Assembly (NCBI GenBank): GCA_028033615.1
Contig: JAOFDG010000006.1
Location: forward strand, 1-51,512
Direction: 5' to 3'
Source of the DNA: Verrucomicrobiales bacterium
GTDB taxonomy: Bacteria; Verrucomicrobiota; Verrucomicrobiia; Verrucomicrobiales; DEV007
DNA: 51,512 bases
Positions within the stretch are counted from its first letter, which is position 1, and each line of letters begins with the position of its first letter. A program made the translations under genes and the position numbers. The notes below the pieces were generated by a model. That model searched no databases. It was not told where the DNA came from and saw only the letters and a program-made list of their open reading frames with translations. Positions 42,597 to 50,307 of the stretch are shown one piece after another.

Positions 42597-43592
42597 CTAA
42601 TGGACAATTGATTCAATTTTCCGGTTACGGATTTTAGGGCAGATCTCTTCACCATCTGTTAAATTTGGTTTGGACGCAATACCAAGTTGCGATGGAGACT
42701 TACCCACCCATTCACTATCACTCCCCTTGACTAGAATACGATTTCCCTTTGGATCGATGGTTAATGTCATGAATAGACTGTCACGATAAGGACAGGTGTA
42801 TTCAATCCAAGGAAACTTAGAGTGAATATTTTCTGGATAACTCTTATTTCGAAAAGAACCCCCAACCCATTTATAAGAGGCAGAATTGACATGTAAGTAA
42901 TTTACAGCTTCCACCTTAGTCAAATAGTCGATATGGGTATGACCGTTTAGTGCCATCAGAACTTTATCAGAATACAAACTAATAAGACCCTGAACCTCTT
43001 TAGCATTATCAATACTTGAAGGACCCGCCAGTGGTTGATGACTGACAATAAGAATCGGACCTTTAAGCGACTTTAATTTATCTGACAACCATTCGAGTTG
43101 TTTATCTCCAATATAGGAAGGATAGCCTTTTTTATGATTTTCCGGTTTTTCATTTCCGTCGAGAACAACAAGATCAAGACCATTAAGGCGCTCGGTATAA
43201 TACCTTCCCTTCATACCCCAGAGTTTGGCAACTTCATCAAATGAATGCCCTCCGTCTATCTCATGGTTACCTAAAACATGAAAAGTTCTCGAATGCGCTT
43301 CCTCAAAAGCTTTTGTTACAATGTTATTTTGTTTTGAAGGGTAAGCAAAATCACCTAACTGCATTAACGCATCGGGTTTTTCAACTTTCATTGAGTCAAC
43401 AAAGGCCTTTAGCCTCGAAGGACCATCATGCATAACATCTTGGTGAAGATCAGTTATCACTCCGATCTTAACTGGTTTATTTAATTTTTTTAAAGAACCC
43501 AAAACCTGATCAGGCAATAAAATTGATGTCGTCATAACACCGGCTACGCCCAAGAAATCACGCCTTAAAGAAACATCTCTTTTATTTATCAT
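42597..43592 (-). CDS. Exported calcineurin-like metallophosphoesterase
   Basis: A 331-residue protein with a Tat-type signal (SLRRDFLGVAG, residues 8-18). The full two-metal site is present: Asp48 and His50 (TDLHQD), Asp81 (LGDFAY), Asn109 and His110 (LGNHEID), His185 (VSHQPL), His218 and His220 (NGHTH). Such exported enzymes hydrolyse phosphate mono- or diesters, including nucleotides. It is the first gene of a minus-strand run with the DUF1592-type and DUF1552 genes (46 nt and 71 nt spacing) and is divergent from thuA. Confidence 0.92.
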   Translation of the reverse strand: MINKRDVSLRRDFLGVAGVMTTSILLPDQVLGSLKKLNKPVKIGVITDLHQDVMHDGPSRLKAFVDSMKVEKPDALMQLGDFAYPSKQNNIVTKAFEEAHSRTFHVLGNHEIDGGHSFDEVAKLWGMKGRYYTERLNGLDLVVLDGNEKPENHKKGYPSYIGDKQLEWLSDKLKSLKGPILIVSHQPLAGPSSIDNAKEVQGLISLYSDKVLMALNGHTHIDYLTKVEAVNYLHVNSASYKWVGGSFRNKSYPENIHSKFPWIEYTCPYRDSLFMTLTIDPKGNRILVKGSDSEWVGKSPSQLGIASKPNLTDGEEICPKIRNRKIESIVH

Positions 43593-43720
43593 ATTTTCTA
43601 AATCCTATTTTTTATTTCAAATGCCTGAATTATTAAAATTTCTTTGAACTGTAAATTGTAAATTTTAAAGTTAGTTAGCACTCGACAATGTCCACACATG
43701 CATTTTGAATTGTTTAACCA

Positions 43721-44506
43721 ATGAAGCGTATTCTATCAATCTTATTAGCATATTGTCTATTAATAACATTCTCACTAGCTAGCCCAATAGAAGTTATAAT
43801 TTATTCGGCAACGGCTTGGTACAGACACCCTGAAATACCAAAGTTAAACGGATTCTTGGTTCGTCTTGGGGCAGAACAAAATATTAATGTCAGTGTAACT
43901 GAAGACCCTAATGATCTGAAAACTTCGAGTTTAAAAAAATACGATTTGTTATTCTTGAACAATTCTACAAACCTCGGCGAAAGCATCCCCAAGGAAATAC
44001 AAAAGGATATAATCAACTGGTTTAATAAAGGTGGCGGGATAATGGCAATGCATGCCGGAATTGTTCAGAACGGAACATGGCCAGAATTAATTAACATTGC
44101 AGGGTGTGATTATGATTCAGATTCAGATTTCGTAGAGGCCCGATTTTTAATTGATCCGAAGGCTGAAGGAGATCCTCTCGTTGCTGGAAAGAAAAAAGAA
44201 TTCACTTATACAGCAGACTGGCTTTGTTTCAATAAAACAGTGACAGGACTTCCTGGAGTAGAGGTAATACTGAGGCTAGACGAAAACAGTTACACCCCGA
44301 TCAGAAAACATCCCAACTATGTTGGAAAAAAGCCAATGGGAGATGACCATCCAATTTGTTGGCGTCGTAAGGTTGGTCAAGGACGCTATCTTTTCACTGG
44401 CCTAGGTCATGATGTTCGCTCAATCGATAATGACTTTGCCAAGAGACATTTAATAGCAGGAATCAGATGGGCGGCTAACTCGGTTAAAAAGAACGTGAAA
44501 AAGTAA
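43721..44506 (+). CDS. Exported ThuA-like protein (trehalose-utilisation family)
   Basis: A 261-residue protein with a signal peptide (MKRILSILLAYCLLITFSLA). ThuA signatures: VIIYSATAWYRHPEIPKLNG, LLFLNNSTNLGESIP, WFNKGGGIMAMHAGIV, then the DHPICWRRKVGQGRYLFTGLG block and HLIAGIRWAANSV at the end. The fold is glutamine-amidotransferase-like; in this phylum ThuA domains accompany sugar dehydrogenases and secreted hydrolases. It opens a plus-strand run with three propeller or phosphatase proteins (47, 22 and 36 nt gaps). Confidence 0.92.
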   Translation: MKRILSILLAYCLLITFSLASPIEVIIYSATAWYRHPEIPKLNGFLVRLGAEQNINVSVTEDPNDLKTSSLKKYDLLFLNNSTNLGESIPKEIQKDIINWFNKGGGIMAMHAGIVQNGTWPELINIAGCDYDSDSDFVEARFLIDPKAEGDPLVAGKKKEFTYTADWLCFNKTVTGLPGVEVILRLDENSYTPIRKHPNYVGKKPMGDDHPICWRRKVGQGRYLFTGLGHDVRSIDNDFAKRHLIAGIRWAANSVKKNVKK

Positions 44507-44553
44507 ACGCATTGATATTCTTTAAAAATTACCTGTAAATAATTTTATTTATT

Positions 44554-45804
44554 ATGAAACTCTCATTACAGATTCTGATCCCTTTTTTAATATTAGAAAT
44601 TGCTACTGCGAAGGATCAATGGTCGCAATTTAGAGGCTCACAAGGAAACGGATATATATCCCAAACCTCCGCGCCAGTCAGGTGGAATGAGACTGAAAAT
44701 GTAGTCTGGAAAACTCCTATTCACGATAGAGGTTGGTCGTCGCCAATCATCTGGAATGATCAGGTTTGGATGACAACAGCCACAAAAAAAGGGCACAAAA
44801 TGTTTGCTGTATGCGTAGATAAAGAAACAGGTGAAGTTATTCATGATATCCACGTTTTTGATGTCAAATCCCCTCAAGCTATAACGATAGACAATACTTA
44901 TGCATCCCCAACACCAGTCATCGAAAAGGATCGGGTATACGTTCATTTCGGAACTTATGGAACAGCATGCATCTCCACTAAAACCGGAGAAAAAATTTGG
45001 GAAAGAAGGGATCTCAACTGCGACCATGAGGCCGGCGCAGGCCCTGCAAGCTCACCTTTCTTATTTAATGATTTTTTAATATTTAATGTAGACGGCAGGG
45101 ACGTTCAATACGTTATCGCTTTAGACAAGAAGTCTGGTAAAACGGCCTGGAAAACCAACCGATCAGTCGATTTTAGTGGCGTGCAAGTAAATCAAAGAAA
45201 AGCTTACGGCACGCCTTTAATCATTCCAAGGGGTGACAAAAAACAAATGATAAGCATAGGCGCGAAAGGTGTTTATTCCTATGACCCATACAATGGAAAA
45301 GAATTATGGAAAGCTACTCACAGGGGTTGGTCAATTGCGCCAAGACCAGTCTATGGAGAAGGTTTAGTATTCACCATGATAGACCGGGACAGGCCCGAGA
45401 TGTGGGCTATCAGGCCAAACGGAAAAGGTGACATAACAAAAACACATATAGAATGGAAAGAAACTAAAAGGATGCCTCCTCGAGCTTCACCACTCATTGT
45501 TAATGGCCTATTATTTGTTGTAGATAGAAATGGCTACATTTCATGCCTAGAAGCAAGAACCGGTAAATCAATTTGGCAAAAAAGAATGAAAGGTCGTTTT
45601 TCGGCATCTCCAATACTGGCAAATGACCTAATTTATTTTTTTAATGAAGACACCATATGCACAATAATTAAACCGGATCGAAAATTTGAAATCATTGCAG
45701 AAAATGAGCTAGCCGAAGGGCAACTTATGGCCACTCCAGCATTCGATGAAAATTCAATCTACGTAAGAACGGCAAAAAATCTTTATCGAATAAAGAAAGA
45801 ATAA
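44554..45804 (+). CDS. Exported PQQ-like beta-propeller protein
   Basis: A 416-residue protein with a signal peptide (residues 1-19) and repeated propeller blades with tryptophan-docking motifs (GKTAWKTN, GKELWKAT, GKSIWQKRM) plus the family start WSQFRGSQGNGYISQ. Calcium/PQQ-binding residues of true quinoproteins are not obvious, so this is a structural relative rather than a proven dehydrogenase. Proteins of this kind are numerous and mostly uncharacterised in Planctomycetes and Verrucomicrobia. Confidence 0.9.
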   Translation: MKLSLQILIPFLILEIATAKDQWSQFRGSQGNGYISQTSAPVRWNETENVVWKTPIHDRGWSSPIIWNDQVWMTTATKKGHKMFAVCVDKETGEVIHDIHVFDVKSPQAITIDNTYASPTPVIEKDRVYVHFGTYGTACISTKTGEKIWERRDLNCDHEAGAGPASSPFLFNDFLIFNVDGRDVQYVIALDKKSGKTAWKTNRSVDFSGVQVNQRKAYGTPLIIPRGDKKQMISIGAKGVYSYDPYNGKELWKATHRGWSIAPRPVYGEGLVFTMIDRDRPEMWAIRPNGKGDITKTHIEWKETKRMPPRASPLIVNGLLFVVDRNGYISCLEARTGKSIWQKRMKGRFSASPILANDLIYFFNEDTICTIIKPDRKFEIIAENELAEGQLMATPAFDENSIYVRTAKNLYRIKKE

Positions 45805-45826
45805 CTTTCAACCAACTCTCACTAAA

Positions 45827-46912
45827 ATGAACAAAGGCAAGCAACAAACTCGTCGGCACTTCCTCACAGCATCTTCAATAGCTGCAGCATCGTTTTCAAC
45901 ACCACAATTGCTACTAGGAAAAAAAGCTGATAAAAACACAATCATAGGAGAAGGCGACCACCAGTATGAAGTACAACATGACTGGGCCAAATTGCCTGAT
46001 AAATATTCCTGGCAAACGACCCACAATGTCGCGGTAGATGCAGAAGGATTACTCTATGTTATTCACGAGGGACATGTAGATAAAAAGGATCATCCTTCTA
46101 TTTTTGTTTTTGACCAACAAGGCAAGTTTATAAGAGCATTTGGAAATCAGTTCCAAGGTGGGGGCCACGGAATCGAAGTAAGAACAGAGGGAACTAACCA
46201 ATATCTTTATGTTTGTTCGTATCAACAGGTGAAATCCTTTGCCAAGTTAACACTTAAAGGGGAAACAGTTTGGGAGAAATATGCCCCCATGGAAAGTGGA
46301 GTTTACAGAAAAGACGAGGATAAAGTGCGAGTAAAGCGCTGGGGAAGAGACGCCTTTATGCCAACTAATTTTGCGTTTCTTGATGATGGAGGATTTCTAC
46401 TCGCGGATGGATACGGCTCGTTTTACATCCACCGCTATGACAAAGATGGAAACTGGATTTCAAAATTTGGAGGCCCAGGAAACGGAAAGGGCAAATTTAA
46501 TACACCTCACGGAATATGGATCGACCGCAGGCCTGGAAGAAAGCACCAAATCGTGGTCTGTGATAGAGCGCATCATACTCTACAATATTTCTCGATGGAT
46601 GGAAAATACAGTGAAACACTAGAAGGCTATGGACTTCCTGCTAATATCGATTCATGGAACAACCTTCTACTTGTTCCCGAGCTACACGCTAGAGTCACTC
46701 TACTTGATGACAAAAATAAGGTTGTCGCTAGGCTCGGAGATGACGTGGAACGAGTTACTAAAAAGGTGAAGGGAGTACGCAATGATTCGAAGAAGTGGAT
46801 TCCCGGGAAATTTGTACACCCGCACGACGCTTGTTTTGATCAAGACGGTAATATTTTTGTTGCTGAATGGGTTTCAACGGGTCGAGTATCACGTTTGCGG
46901 AGATTAAACTAA
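45827..46912 (+). CDS. Exported NHL-repeat six-bladed propeller protein
   Basis: A 361-residue protein with a twin-arginine-like signal (TRRHFLTASSIAAASF, residues 8-23). NHL-type blades follow: THNVAVDAEGLLYVIHEG, SIFVFDQQGKFIRAFG, FAFLDDGGFLLADGYGSFYI, HGIWIDRRPGRKHQIVVCDR, YFSMDGKYSETLEGYGL, and the last HPHDACFDQDGNIFVAEW. This blade series resembles peptidylglycine-lyase-like propellers; no enzyme activity can be claimed. It is 22 nt after the PQQ-propeller gene and 36 nt before the PhoD-like gene. Confidence 0.9.
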   Translation: MNKGKQQTRRHFLTASSIAAASFSTPQLLLGKKADKNTIIGEGDHQYEVQHDWAKLPDKYSWQTTHNVAVDAEGLLYVIHEGHVDKKDHPSIFVFDQQGKFIRAFGNQFQGGGHGIEVRTEGTNQYLYVCSYQQVKSFAKLTLKGETVWEKYAPMESGVYRKDEDKVRVKRWGRDAFMPTNFAFLDDGGFLLADGYGSFYIHRYDKDGNWISKFGGPGNGKGKFNTPHGIWIDRRPGRKHQIVVCDRAHHTLQYFSMDGKYSETLEGYGLPANIDSWNNLLLVPELHARVTLLDDKNKVVARLGDDVERVTKKVKGVRNDSKKWIPGKFVHPHDACFDQDGNIFVAEWVSTGRVSRLRRLN

Positions 46913-46948
46913 TTAGATATTAGTAAAACCCTATAGGTTAATAAAATT

Positions 46949-48781
46949 ATGAATTCATTACTTAAGATCACACTTATCGCTCTTCTTTTTTTTCCGATTA
47001 CTTCGAATTCATTTGGACAAAAGAAGAAGAGACTCGATCCACTGGCTATACCTGAAGTCACTCGTGACAAGGTTGTTTGCTTTGCACTTTATACCGTTCA
47101 TAACAAAACTTTGAAACTTACTGCGCAACTATACCCACTAAAAGATGGAGAGGATAGAAATGTACACCTTGAAGTTAAAAAAGAAGGACAATGGATCAAC
47201 ATTGCAAAAACAAAAGTTATTGAACGAGGTTGGACTGCACCTTTCAGAGTAAATGACTGGGATGACTCTAAAAGCGTTACATACAGAGTGCGGCACGGAG
47301 AAAATGCAAAGTACGATGGAATAATTCAAAAAAATCCAAAAGATAAATCTGAATTTATTATGGTTGGTTTCACAGGAAACTCAATCAACCCTGGACATGG
47401 AGGCGACATCCCAAAAAACGATCTCGTAGAAAATATCAAAAGAATTAAACCTGATCTCTTATTCTTTTCAGGTGATCAAGTCTATGATCACAAACGTCAT
47501 TATGCGGCTTGGTTAAGGTTTGGAAGGGATTTTGGTGAAGTAATTAAAAACTACCCAACCGTCACTATTCCTGATGATCATGATGTTGGTCAACCTAACC
47601 TTTGGGGCCATAATGGAAAAAAATCCACCCTTCCCGGTGCCTCTGACGGCGGTTACACCATGCCCGTTGATTACGTCAAAGAAGTCGAACGTGCACAAAC
47701 CAGTCATCTTCCTGATCCTTATGATCCCACCCCTATCCAAAGAGGGATAAGAACTTACTACACAAGTCTAAATTGGGGCCGTATTAGTTTTGCAATTATA
47801 GAGGATCGGAAATTTAAAACTGGCCCAGCTGGAATGATCCCCAAACAAGGACCACGACCAGACCACATCCGCAACCCACAATATGATCCGAAATCAGTTG
47901 ATGTTGAAAAAGCTAGACTATTAGGACAAAGACAACTCAAATTTCTTGACGAGTGGGGTAAGGATTGGACTCAAGCAGACATGAAAGTAGCCTTATCACA
48001 AACCATATTCTGTGGAGGTGCGCACATTCACGGTAAAGTTGGAGGAAGACTCCATGCCGACCTAGATTCAAATGGTTGGCCGCAAACAGGGAGAAACAAA
48101 GCCATCGAAGCTCTTAGAAAAGCCTATGCATTCCATTTTGCAGGTGACCAACACCTAGCCACCGTATTCCATCATGGCATTGATGAATGGCGTGATTCAA
48201 TCTATTCATTTTGCGTCCCTTCAATAGCCAATTTATATCTTCGGTGGTGGAAACCACTAAAGCCTGGAAAGAACCTTCGACCAGGCCAAGACCCCATTCT
48301 TGGAGATCACCTTGATGGATTCCACAACAAGGTCACCGCGATTGCTGTGGCTAACCCATCCGCCGAAAAAGGAGGAGATAAACTTACAACAAGAGCTGCA
48401 GGTTTTGGAGTGACCCGAATCAACAAGAAAACTCGAGACATAACATTTACCTGCTGGCCACGAAACATCGATATATCAGATGAAAATTCTAAACCTTATC
48501 CAGGCTGGCCTTTTACATTTAATCAACTCGATAACTATGGTCGAAAAGCAATTTCTTACTTACCCAATCTTAAAATTAATAAATCCAATCAAGTCGTCCA
48601 AGTTATTAATGAAGACTCTGGGGAGACGGTCTATACAATTAGAATCAAAGGAAATCAGTTTAAGCCAAAAGTATTTGTAGCCGGTTCGTATACAATAAAG
48701 GTAGGTGAAAAAGGCAATGAAAAGATTATTAGCGGACTAAAATCTAGCAATGATACAAAAACCCTTACAGTTACATTGTAG
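46949..48781 (+). CDS. Exported PhoD-like phosphatase/phosphodiesterase
   Basis: A 610-residue protein with a signal peptide (residues 1-23). An N-terminal Ig-like domain (to about residue 125) is followed by a metallophosphatase region: VGFTGNSINPGHGG where family members have the first metal motif, DLLFFSGDQVYDH, PTVTIPDDHDVGQPNLWG, AFHFAGDQHLATVFHHG and YSFCVPSIANLYLRWW. PhoD-like enzymes release phosphate from diesters and teichoic-acid-like polymers. The first motif lacks the usual Asp at the GDxH/TDxH position by eye, so activity is not assured. It ends the plus-strand run. Confidence 0.87.
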   Translation: MNSLLKITLIALLFFPITSNSFGQKKKRLDPLAIPEVTRDKVVCFALYTVHNKTLKLTAQLYPLKDGEDRNVHLEVKKEGQWINIAKTKVIERGWTAPFRVNDWDDSKSVTYRVRHGENAKYDGIIQKNPKDKSEFIMVGFTGNSINPGHGGDIPKNDLVENIKRIKPDLLFFSGDQVYDHKRHYAAWLRFGRDFGEVIKNYPTVTIPDDHDVGQPNLWGHNGKKSTLPGASDGGYTMPVDYVKEVERAQTSHLPDPYDPTPIQRGIRTYYTSLNWGRISFAIIEDRKFKTGPAGMIPKQGPRPDHIRNPQYDPKSVDVEKARLLGQRQLKFLDEWGKDWTQADMKVALSQTIFCGGAHIHGKVGGRLHADLDSNGWPQTGRNKAIEALRKAYAFHFAGDQHLATVFHHGIDEWRDSIYSFCVPSIANLYLRWWKPLKPGKNLRPGQDPILGDHLDGFHNKVTAIAVANPSAEKGGDKLTTRAAGFGVTRINKKTRDITFTCWPRNIDISDENSKPYPGWPFTFNQLDNYGRKAISYLPNLKINKSNQVVQVINEDSGETVYTIRIKGNQFKPKVFVAGSYTIKVGEKGNEKIISGLKSSNDTKTLTVTL

Positions 48782-48789
48782 GTGCCAGA

Positions 48790-49104
48790 TTACTTGATAA
48801 ACCTACAAACGTATTGGCACATTTCAGAATCGACAACGATATCAAATCCTGAAGCCTCAGGAACATCGAAATGATTTCCTGAATCGCATTCTTCGGTCTT
48901 ATCAGATCCATCTATTTTAACTTTACAGCTTCCGGATATAATTTCCATCCTCTCTGCGAGATCGGTGTTGAAATGAAATTCCCCAGGATAAATGAGACCT
49001 ATTGTAATCTTGTCCCCTTCTTGAGTTATTAGAGAATGAGATACTACCTTGCCATCAAAATAGATATTCGCTAAAGCCTCAGCATTTACATTTTCAAAAA
49101 CCAT
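48790..49104 (-). CDS. ppnP: Pyrimidine/purine nucleoside phosphorylase PpnP
   Basis: A 104-residue single cupin-type domain of the DUF1255 family. Matching features: NIYFDGKVVSHSL, GLIYPGEFHFNTDLAERMEI, ISGSCKVKI, GNHFDVPEASGFDI and the end YVCRF. E. coli PpnP (YaiE, 94 residues) phosphorolyses several nucleosides. It converges with the PhoD-like gene (8 nt between stops) and is 79 nt downstream of the Sel1 gene. Confidence 0.9.
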   Translation of the reverse strand: MVFENVNAEALANIYFDGKVVSHSLITQEGDKITIGLIYPGEFHFNTDLAERMEIISGSCKVKIDGSDKTEECDSGNHFDVPEASGFDIVVDSEMCQYVCRFIK

Positions 49105-49183
49105 AGATTTTAATAATTATTCTCCGAAGATTCGCACAGACTAGCATCAGCATGCAAGTCATTAGAATCTAATATTGAGTTAA

Positions 49184-49843
49184 TTAAAATTTCAATCTTT
49201 GCAATGCCTGCCTAGCTCCTTGGTGTCCCTGGGCAGCAGCTTTGCGATACCACTTAAGAGCTTCATCAACATTCTTCTCAATACCCTGACCTCTTGCGCA
49301 CATAACTCCTAAGTTATACTGAGCTAACTTATTACCCTGTTCAGCTGACAACCTCCACCACTTGACAGCAGTGACCGTATTTTTAATAACACCAATACCT
49401 GTCGCATACCGAACGCCCAAGTGAGCTTGCGCAACTTTATGACCTTTTTGAGATGCTTTTTGCCACCAATAGACAGCCTGACTTTCACTTTTTTTTAAAC
49501 CTAACCCTTTAGCATAGAGAAAACCAAGCTGAGTCTGAGACTCTTCATTACCCTTGTCAGCACCTTTCCTGAACCATTTAGCCGCCTCTTTATAACTTTG
49601 AGCAACGCCATCCCCCCTGTAGTAAGCTTTAGCAAGACTCGTTTGTGCCTTAGAGTTGCCGTTAGCAGCTGAAATTTTGAATAATTCTACAGCTTTAGCA
49701 GCATCCCTTTCAACTCCATCACCAAACATGTATTTTACCCCCTTTTGATAATGAGTTTCGGAATTAGAATTTTGGCTCTGGGCATCAACAAAAACAACAA
49801 ATAAAAAAATAATTACGTAAAAGAAATGATCGATGTAACGCAT
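49184..49843 (-). CDS. Secreted Sel1-repeat protein
   Basis: About 219 residues from the preferred start MRYIDHFFYVIIFLF (ATG at 49843; an ATG 5 codons upstream is also in frame). A signal peptide is followed by about five Sel1-like repeats, each ending in a segment like AAKWFRKGADKGNEESQTQL or AVKWWRLSAEQGNKLAQYNL. Sel1 solenoids mediate protein-protein contacts, often in the periplasm. No partner is evident in the neighbourhood. It is divergent from the small lipoprotein, with a 65-nt inverted-repeat element between them. Confidence 0.88.
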   Translation of the reverse strand: MRYIDHFFYVIIFLFVVFVDAQSQNSNSETHYQKGVKYMFGDGVERDAAKAVELFKISAANGNSKAQTSLAKAYYRGDGVAQSYKEAAKWFRKGADKGNEESQTQLGFLYAKGLGLKKSESQAVYWWQKASQKGHKVAQAHLGVRYATGIGVIKNTVTAVKWWRLSAEQGNKLAQYNLGVMCARGQGIEKNVDEALKWYRKAAAQGHQGARQALQRLKF

Positions 49844-49903
49844 GATCCTGAGAGTCAATTAAATGAAAAATGTTTACGACTTGATAGATTGAATATTTAT
49901 AAA

Positions 49904-49968
49904 AGTGACCTGCGATCTCAATAAAAAAATCAAAATTTTTAAACTATTTATTATTATAACAGGTCACT
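49904..49968. repeat. Perfect 9-bp inverted repeat AGTGACCTG ... CAGGTCACT with 47-nt spacer
   Basis: AGTGACCTG at 49904-49912 is matched exactly by its reverse complement CAGGTCACT at 49960-49968. The spacer is AT-rich and contains a TATTATTATAA-like tract. The element lies in the 203-nt gap between divergent sel1 and lipoprotein genes and could be an operator pair or a long-loop RNA hairpin. No other function is seen in this gap. Confidence 0.35.
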
Positions 49969-50046
49969 CTTATTTATTATTGAATAAATGTTTATTTCCA
50001 TTCTTACAGAACAGTGGTTATAACGAAATATAATAACCTATATATT

Positions 50047-50307
50047 ATGCCGAAATTGAAATTAGCACTCCCTCTAATAGTTCTTCTATTATCTTCCTGC
50101 AGCGGTCCCGACAACACAGAAAAGTTAGTCCAGCTTGAAAAGAGAATTGAAAAACTTGAAAGCATAAACTCAAGCATTTCCAAAATCGAAAACATCCAAC
50201 AAACAATTCCTCTTTTAGAAACACTTCCAATCACTTTTTCTCGAATTGATAACCTAGAAAAAGAATTATCTAATCTAAAAGAATCAAACCTTCCTAGGAA
50301 AAATTAA
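50047..50307 (+). CDS. Small coiled-coil lipoprotein
   Basis: An 86-residue protein from the ATG at 50047 (an upstream ATG at 50014 would add 11 residues before the signal). Lipoprotein signal MPKLKLALPLIVLLLSSC with Cys18 lipidated, then a heptad-like helix (KLVQLEKRIEKLESINSSIS) and a second helix near the C-terminus (IDNLEKELSNLKES). Its stop TAA overlaps the next ATG by one base (TAATG), so it is translationally coupled to the FAD oxidoreductase. No family recognised; the short anchored coiled coil resembles Lpp-like proteins only in layout. Confidence 0.75.
   Translation: MPKLKLALPLIVLLLSSCSGPDNTEKLVQLEKRIEKLESINSSISKIENIQQTIPLLETLPITFSRIDNLEKELSNLKESNLPRKN

Noticed and set aside
44638-45027. 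129-codon minus-strand frame within the PQQ-propeller gene
   Set aside because: It is fully antisense to a clear propeller gene; its sequence shows no independent motif.
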